Part shown: positions 60,149-64,000 of the stretch, piece after piece
How the letters are laid out: every line of letters begins with the position of its first letter
Numbering within the stretch: position 1 is the stretch's first letter
From: Alcanivoracaceae bacterium
Lineage (GTDB): Bacteria; Pseudomonadota; Gammaproteobacteria; Pseudomonadales; Alcanivoracaceae
Assembly (NCBI GenBank): GCA_023146255.1
Contig: JAGLCJ010000013.1
Coordinates: 186,001-250,000, forward strand
Reading direction: 5' to 3'
DNA: 64,000 nt
The notes under the pieces: generated by a model
The model's input: only the letters and a program-made list of their open reading frames with translations
The model's database searches: none
What the model was told of the DNA's origin: nothing
Program-made: the position numbers and the translations under genes

Positions 60149-60643
60149 TCAGCTAGGTGTCAGATACTCGAGGGGCACTGCGGTTGAATCTATCACTTTG
60201 CGCATGACAAAGCTGGAATGCACGCCACTGACGCCTTCAATCCGGGTGATCTTGCCAAGCAGGAACTGCTGGTAGGCATCCATGTCCGGCACCACCACCT
60301 TGAGCTGGTAGTCGGCTTCCTGACCGGTGACCAGATAGCAGTACTGCACTTCCGGAAAGCCGCGCACTGTACGCTCAAAGTTCTCGAAACGCTCGGGGGT
60401 GTGGCGGTCCATGCTGATCTGCAGGATCACGGTGAGGTCCAGCCCCAGCGCTTTCTGGTTCAGCAGGGTGGTGCGGCCGGTGATGATGCCGGCCTCTTCC
60501 AGCGCCTTGACCCGGCGCGAGCAGGGCGACGGCGACAGGCCGACCCGCTCGGCCAGCTCCTGATTGGTCAGGCCGCCGTCGGCCTGCAGGGCGTCGAGGA
60601 TCTGCCGGTCGTACCGGTCCAGTTTGTGCGGTGTTCTGGCCAT
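60149..60643 (-). CDS. Lrp/AsnC-family transcriptional regulator
   Basis: A 164-residue regulator. The N-terminal HTH is DRYDRQILDALQADGGLTNQELAERVGLSPSPCSRRVKALEEAG; the C-terminal RAM domain follows (VQYCYLVTGQEADYQLKVVVPDMDAYQQFL), ending GVSGVHSSFVMRKVIDSTAVPL. Such proteins sense amino acids as octamers. It is divergent from leuA with about 240 bases between, so leucine biosynthesis is a plausible target. No strong ribosome site precedes the ATG. Confidence 0.93.
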   Translation of the reverse strand: MARTPHKLDRYDRQILDALQADGGLTNQELAERVGLSPSPCSRRVKALEEAGIITGRTTLLNQKALGLDLTVILQISMDRHTPERFENFERTVRGFPEVQYCYLVTGQEADYQLKVVVPDMDAYQQFLLGKITRIEGVSGVHSSFVMRKVIDSTAVPLEYLTPS

Positions 60644-60648
60644 ATCAG

Positions 60649-60667
60649 CAATAAATCGTCTTTATTG
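60649..60667. promoter_or_regulatory. Palindrome in front of the Lrp-type gene, possible operator
   Basis: CAATAAA-TCGTC-TTTATTG is a perfect 7-bp inverted repeat with 5-base spacer, five bases upstream of the regulator's start codon in the divergent leuA region. Lrp-type proteins bind such AT-rich dyads; autoregulation is a possible role. The RNA could also fold over the ribosome site. Confidence 0.4.
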
Positions 60668-60838
60668 GTGGTTAATTGGCAATATTACTCCGTATGGAGC
60701 GCCAAATAAGTGATATTTGCAAGCACATTGCGCCGACTATTAGCCAGAATGTGTCCTGTCGCCGCCGGAGTATCACAAGTAAACCGGCGGCTCGGCCTGT
60801 CAGGTGCTCACAAGGGATCTGGCCAGCCGCAAATACGA

Positions 60839-60863
60839 GGCCCCGGCACTATCCGCCGGGGCC
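60839..60863 (+). other. GC-rich hairpin in the leuA leader
   Basis: GGCCCCGGC (60839-60847) and GCCGGGGCC (60855-60863) form a perfect 9-bp stem with a 7-base loop, ending 22 bases before the leuA ATG. It has no T run after it and I see no leader peptide with Leu codons, so attenuation is not supported. Confidence 0.55.
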
Positions 60864-60885
60864 TGTCACTTTCCAGGAGACCGAC

Positions 60886-62562
60886 ATGGCGTTCGATCAT
60901 CGCAAGTACCGCCCCTATGCCCCGATTGCCAAGCGCGACCGCCGCTGGCCGGATCAGGTTATCAGCCACACCCCGGACTGGTGTGCCGTGGACCTGCGCG
61001 ACGGTAATCAGGCGCTGGTCAAGCCCATGTCGGTGGCGCAGAAGAAAAAGCTGTTCCAGTTGCTGGTGGATATCGGCTTCAAGGAGATTGAAGTCGGCTT
61101 CCCGGCGGCCAGCCAGACCGATTTTGATTTTGTTCGTGCCCTGATCGAGGAAAACCGTATTCCCGATGGCGTCACCGTGCAGGTGCTGACCCAGGCGCGG
61201 GAGGACCTGATTGCCCGCAGTTTCGAGAGCCTGAAAGGCGCGAAGAGTGCGGTGATGCATGTCTACAACTCGACTTCGACGGTGCAGCGCGATCAAGTGT
61301 TCGGTCTGGACCGTGACGGCATCAAGCAGATTGCTGTTCGTGGCGCCGAGTGGGTTAAACACTACGCCGCGCAATATCCCGATACCGACTGGACCTTCCA
61401 GTATTCGCCGGAATCTTTTACCGGCACCGAAATTGATTACGCCGTGGAAGTAATCGATGCAGTGAATCATGTCTGGCAGCCGCAGGCGGGCCAGAAGGTG
61501 GTCATCAATCTGCCGGCGACGGTGGAGATGAGCACGCCGAATGTGTTTGCCGATATGGTCGAGACCGTGATTGATACCATGCAGCAGCGCCAGCATGTGC
61601 GCATCAGCCTGCACACCCATAACGATCGCGGCTGTGCCGTGGCCGCTGCCGAGCTTGGCGTGATGGCCGGCGCGGATCGTATCGAGGGCACCTTGCTGGG
61701 TAATGGCGAGCGCACCGGCAATATGGATCTGATCACCATGGCGATGAATCTTTACTCGCAGGGTATTGATCCGCAGCTGGATTTCTCGCGCATGAAAGAG
61801 ATCGTTGAGGTGGTGCAGGAAGTCACCGATATCCGTATGCACCCGCGGCACCCGTATGCCGGCGAATTTGTTTATGCGGCATTCTCCGGCAGCCATCAGG
61901 ATGCCATTCGCAAATGTCTGGCTCGTTATAACGAAGGCGATATCTGGGAAGTGGCTTACCTGCCGATTGATCCCGCCGATGTTGGTCGTCGTTACGAGGA
62001 AGTGGTGCGGATCAACTCGCAGTCCGGCAAGGGCGGCGTGGTGCATGTGCTGGAGCGCGATTACGGCATTACCCTGCCACGCTGGTTGCAGGTGGAGTTC
62101 TCGAAAATTGTTCAGCGTGAAGCCGAGGCGGATGGTGGTGAGATCAACGGCGCCCGCATTCATCAGCTGTTCAATCAGCACTACCTGAGTATTCGCGATG
62201 GCTGGAAGCTGCAGGGTTATGACCTGCACCGCAGTGGTGATGTGGTCGAGGCCAGCCTGTCGGTGGGTGGTCCCGGCAAGCCATCGCGTTCGCTGGTTGC
62301 CAAGGGTAATGGCGCGGTGTCGGCGCTGGTCAGTGCCCTGGCGGCCGAGCAGGGTATCGACATTCGGGTGGAGTCGTTTGATGAGTTCTCGCTTGGCGAC
62401 AACACCGCATCGAATGCGCTCGCTTGTGTGCGCATGCAGGTGGACGGCCAGATGGTCAGCGCCGCGGCGTTGGCAGATGACACCACCTCGGCAACCATTC
62501 AGGCGGTGTTGAATGCCGTTTCCGGCGTGGCGGAAGCGAGAAAAACGCGCCTCGCCGGCTGA
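60886..62562 (+). CDS. leuA: 2-isopropylmalate synthase
   Basis: The first enzyme of leucine synthesis, condensing 2-oxoisovalerate and acetyl-CoA. The 558-residue protein has the DRE-TIM metal motif region VDLRDGNQAL, GFKEIEVGFPAASQTDFDF, HTHNDRGCAVAAAELG (metal His) and GTLLGNGERTGNMDL. The C-terminal regulatory domain for leucine binding follows (about 430-558). The length matches the longer form found in Pseudomonas. ATG 60886 has AGGAG; a longer in-frame start at 60676 is rejected. Regulation by the adjacent Lrp-type protein is plausible. Confidence 0.96.
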   Translation: MAFDHRKYRPYAPIAKRDRRWPDQVISHTPDWCAVDLRDGNQALVKPMSVAQKKKLFQLLVDIGFKEIEVGFPAASQTDFDFVRALIEENRIPDGVTVQVLTQAREDLIARSFESLKGAKSAVMHVYNSTSTVQRDQVFGLDRDGIKQIAVRGAEWVKHYAAQYPDTDWTFQYSPESFTGTEIDYAVEVIDAVNHVWQPQAGQKVVINLPATVEMSTPNVFADMVETVIDTMQQRQHVRISLHTHNDRGCAVAAAELGVMAGADRIEGTLLGNGERTGNMDLITMAMNLYSQGIDPQLDFSRMKEIVEVVQEVTDIRMHPRHPYAGEFVYAAFSGSHQDAIRKCLARYNEGDIWEVAYLPIDPADVGRRYEEVVRINSQSGKGGVVHVLERDYGITLPRWLQVEFSKIVQREAEADGGEINGARIHQLFNQHYLSIRDGWKLQGYDLHRSGDVVEASLSVGGPGKPSRSLVAKGNGAVSALVSALAAEQGIDIRVESFDEFSLGDNTASNALACVRMQVDGQMVSAAALADDTTSATIQAVLNAVSGVAEARKTRLAG

Positions 62563-62666
62563 TAGCCAAGCCGGGATACAAGCCCTCGTCAGATGCATGC
62601 CGCAGCATTGGCACGCCTGCGGGGGCTTGGTTATGATGCAGCGGCATTCCATGGAGGATATCTGCG

Positions 62667-63551
62667 GTGCTGTCTATCGTGACCGGGCTGACCACGACCC
62701 TGCTGTTGTTGCTGAACACCCTTCTGTTAATTGGCCCGTTACTGTTGCTGGCATTGCTCAAGCTGGTGATGCCAACCCGTCGCTCCCGTGCCATGCTGTC
62801 CCGCTGGGTAATGTGGGTCGCGGAAACCTGGGCGGAAGGCTGCAAGGGAATCTTTGCGCTGATGACGCCGACCCGCTGGGAAATCAGCGGGGCAGAGAAG
62901 CTCCGCCGGGATACTTCCTATCTGGTGGTCAGCAATCATCAAAGCTGGGTGGATATTCCGGCGCTGATTCAGGCGTTCAACCGGAAAACCCCGTACTTCA
63001 AATTCTTTCTTAAGAAGGAACTGATCTGGGTGCCGTTTCTGGGGCTGGCGTTCTGGGCGCTGGATTATCCGTTCATGAAGCGTTATTCGAAGGAGTTTCT
63101 CGCCCGGCACCCTGAGCTGAAAGGTCAGGACCTGGCGATTACCCGCGCGGCCTGTGAAAAATTCCGCGATCTGCCCGTGACCGTTGTTAACTACCTTGAA
63201 GGCACCCGCTTTACCCCGGCGAAGCAGGCGGCGCAACAATCTCCCTATCAGTATTTGCTGAAGCCGAAATCCGGCGGTATTGCTTTTGTGCTGGCGGCGC
63301 TGGGCGAGCAGATCGACGCGCTGCTGGATGTAACGGTGGTGTATGACGGCGGTCAGGCACCGGGCTTCTGGGCGCTGCTGTCAGGTCAGGTGGCACGGGT
63401 TCGGGTGGATATCCTTACTCGCGATCTGCAGCCTGCGCTATGGCAGGGCGACTATGAGAATGATCCTGCTTTTCGTCAGTACATGCATGACTGGGTGTCG
63501 CAGTTATGGCGCGACAAGGACGCCCGTCTTGAGACGTTGCTGCAGGATTAA
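62667..63551 (+). CDS. PlsC-type acyltransferase, YihG-like
   Basis: A 294-residue membrane acyltransferase. An N-terminal span (about 5-33, TTTLLLLLNTLLLIGPLLLLALL) precedes the catalytic HX4D motif NHQSWVD (90-96) and EGTR (178-181). This layout is that of E. coli YihG and relatives, putative lysophospholipid or 1-acylglycerol-3-phosphate acyltransferases. GTG 62667 has GGAGG about nine bases upstream. The TAA stop shares TTAA with the stop of the convergent amidotransferase gene. Confidence 0.88.
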   Translation: MLSIVTGLTTTLLLLLNTLLLIGPLLLLALLKLVMPTRRSRAMLSRWVMWVAETWAEGCKGIFALMTPTRWEISGAEKLRRDTSYLVVSNHQSWVDIPALIQAFNRKTPYFKFFLKKELIWVPFLGLAFWALDYPFMKRYSKEFLARHPELKGQDLAITRAACEKFRDLPVTVVNYLEGTRFTPAKQAAQQSPYQYLLKPKSGGIAFVLAALGEQIDALLDVTVVYDGGQAPGFWALLSGQVARVRVDILTRDLQPALWQGDYENDPAFRQYMHDWVSQLWRDKDARLETLLQD

Positions 63552-64000
63552 CCTGATGGCATGTGGGTAGCGTCCCGGGTGGGCCTCATGGTTCCGTCCA
63601 GATACTCCAGCACCGACGCCAGCAGCGGTTTTGTCGACAGAAACCGAGCCGGATCGCGAAGCATTTCCGCCGCTGTCTGTATCCATTTTCCGTTGCCGGG
63701 GTTCTGGTTGCAGTCAGCACACAGGTCTGCCAATCCGTGCGCGGTGGTTTCCAGATGGAACTGCAGGCCCAGCACTTTGTCGCCAAGCAGAAATGCCTGA
63801 TTCTCACAGGCTGTGCTGCGGCACAGATGTTCAGCACCGGCAGGAATGGCAAAGGTGTCCCCATGCCAGTGAAGCACAACAGGACTTTCCGAGAATATTT
63901 TCGTCAGCGGATGTGAGCCGACGGCGCTGACCGGGAACCAGCCGATTTCTGTTTCCTCGTTGCGGCGTACCTGTGCGCCCATGACATCGGCAATCAGCTG
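63548..64000 (-). CDS. GuaA-like class I glutamine amidotransferase (N-terminus beyond window)
   Basis: Only the C-terminal 150 residues are in the window; the frame stays open at 64000. QLIADVMGAQVRR is the segment that follows the nucleophile region in GMP-synthase-type class I amidotransferases (usual text G-QLIA--LGA). The catalytic His is in VLGLQFHLETT, usually QFHPE; the Glu is two residues later. The catalytic Cys should lie just beyond the right edge. It resembles stand-alone GMP synthase-like amidotransferases rather than GuaA itself. Confidence 0.85.
   Translation of the reverse strand, partial: QLIADVMGAQVRRNEETEIGWFPVSAVGSHPLTKIFSESPVVLHWHGDTFAIPAGAEHLCRSTACENQAFLLGDKVLGLQFHLETTAHGLADLCADCNQNPGNGKWIQTAAEMLRDPARFLSTKPLLASVLEYLDGTMRPTRDATHMPSG

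Noticed and set aside
60676..60885. N-terminal extension of leuA to 60676
   Set aside because: MAFDHRKYRPY at 60886 is the natural start with AGGAG, and the extension contains the GC hairpin and no conserved sequence.
60750..60885. Leader peptide for leuA attenuation
   Set aside because: The reading frames there have no run of Leu codons and no terminator with a T run follows the hairpin.

Overview
The window is a dense, GC-rich, mostly housekeeping stretch of a gammaproteobacterial chromosome. The order priA, rpmE, malic enzyme, ponA, pilMNOPQ, aroK, aroB, SPOR-domain gene, gltB, gltD, hemE matches, from memory, the Pseudomonas aeruginosa arrangement. The many lipid genes (two membrane desaturases, an acyl-CoA dehydrogenase, a PHA-synthase-like hydrolase, thioesterase and acyltransferase families) and bioB-F-H-C suggest a Pseudomonadales/Oceanospirillales-type heterotroph, perhaps close to Alcanivorax or Pseudomonas. 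This placement is inference; there is no rRNA, tRNA, phage, insertion sequence or CRISPR array in the window.

Layout. 1-21 kb: primosome helicase (cut by the left edge), ribosomal protein L31, malic enzyme, PBP1A, the type IV pilus alignment operon, shikimate enzymes, a division-type SPOR protein, glutamate synthase and hemE. 21-26 kb: small envelope and lipid genes (hot-dog thioesterase, polysaccharide deacetylase, Bax-like glucosaminidase, pterin dehydratase, lipoproteins, a desaturase). 26-29.4 kb: a PspA-like/YqiJ/YqiK (flotillin) membrane-stress module. 29.4-32.8 kb: acyl-CoA dehydrogenase, ComB-like phosphatase with an outer-membrane protein, and comF. 32.8-36.8 kb: the bioBFHC operon behind a sequence that looks like a BirA operator. 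36.8-41.9 kb: AraC regulator, desaturase, PhaC-like hydrolase, flavodoxin and solute-binding protein, separated by five REP doublets (REPIN-like). 41.9-45.7 kb: a Fur-type iron operon (TonB receptor, PepSY protein, small anchored protein). 45.7-49 kb: a copper locus with a damaged TolC-type gene in front of a multicopper oxidase. 49-64 kb: mixed genes, including a methyltransferase-HNH nuclease fusion, an NylB-like esterase, a YbiT-type ABC-F protein, a circularly permuted ATP-grasp enzyme, bioD, a Ca2+/Na+ antiporter, a RIO kinase, an Lrp-type regulator, leuA, a YihG-type acyltransferase and a glutamine amidotransferase cut by the right edge.

Most worth a second look: the single-protein methyltransferase-HNH nuclease at 51.5-53.2 kb; the TolC gene that has lost its second half and frame and now reads into the multicopper oxidase; the local burst of REP doublets, two of which supply stop codons of neighbouring genes; and the biotin promoter/operator that lies inside the 5' end of divergent comF. 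All functions are read from sequence motifs and remembered family features; no database search was possible.
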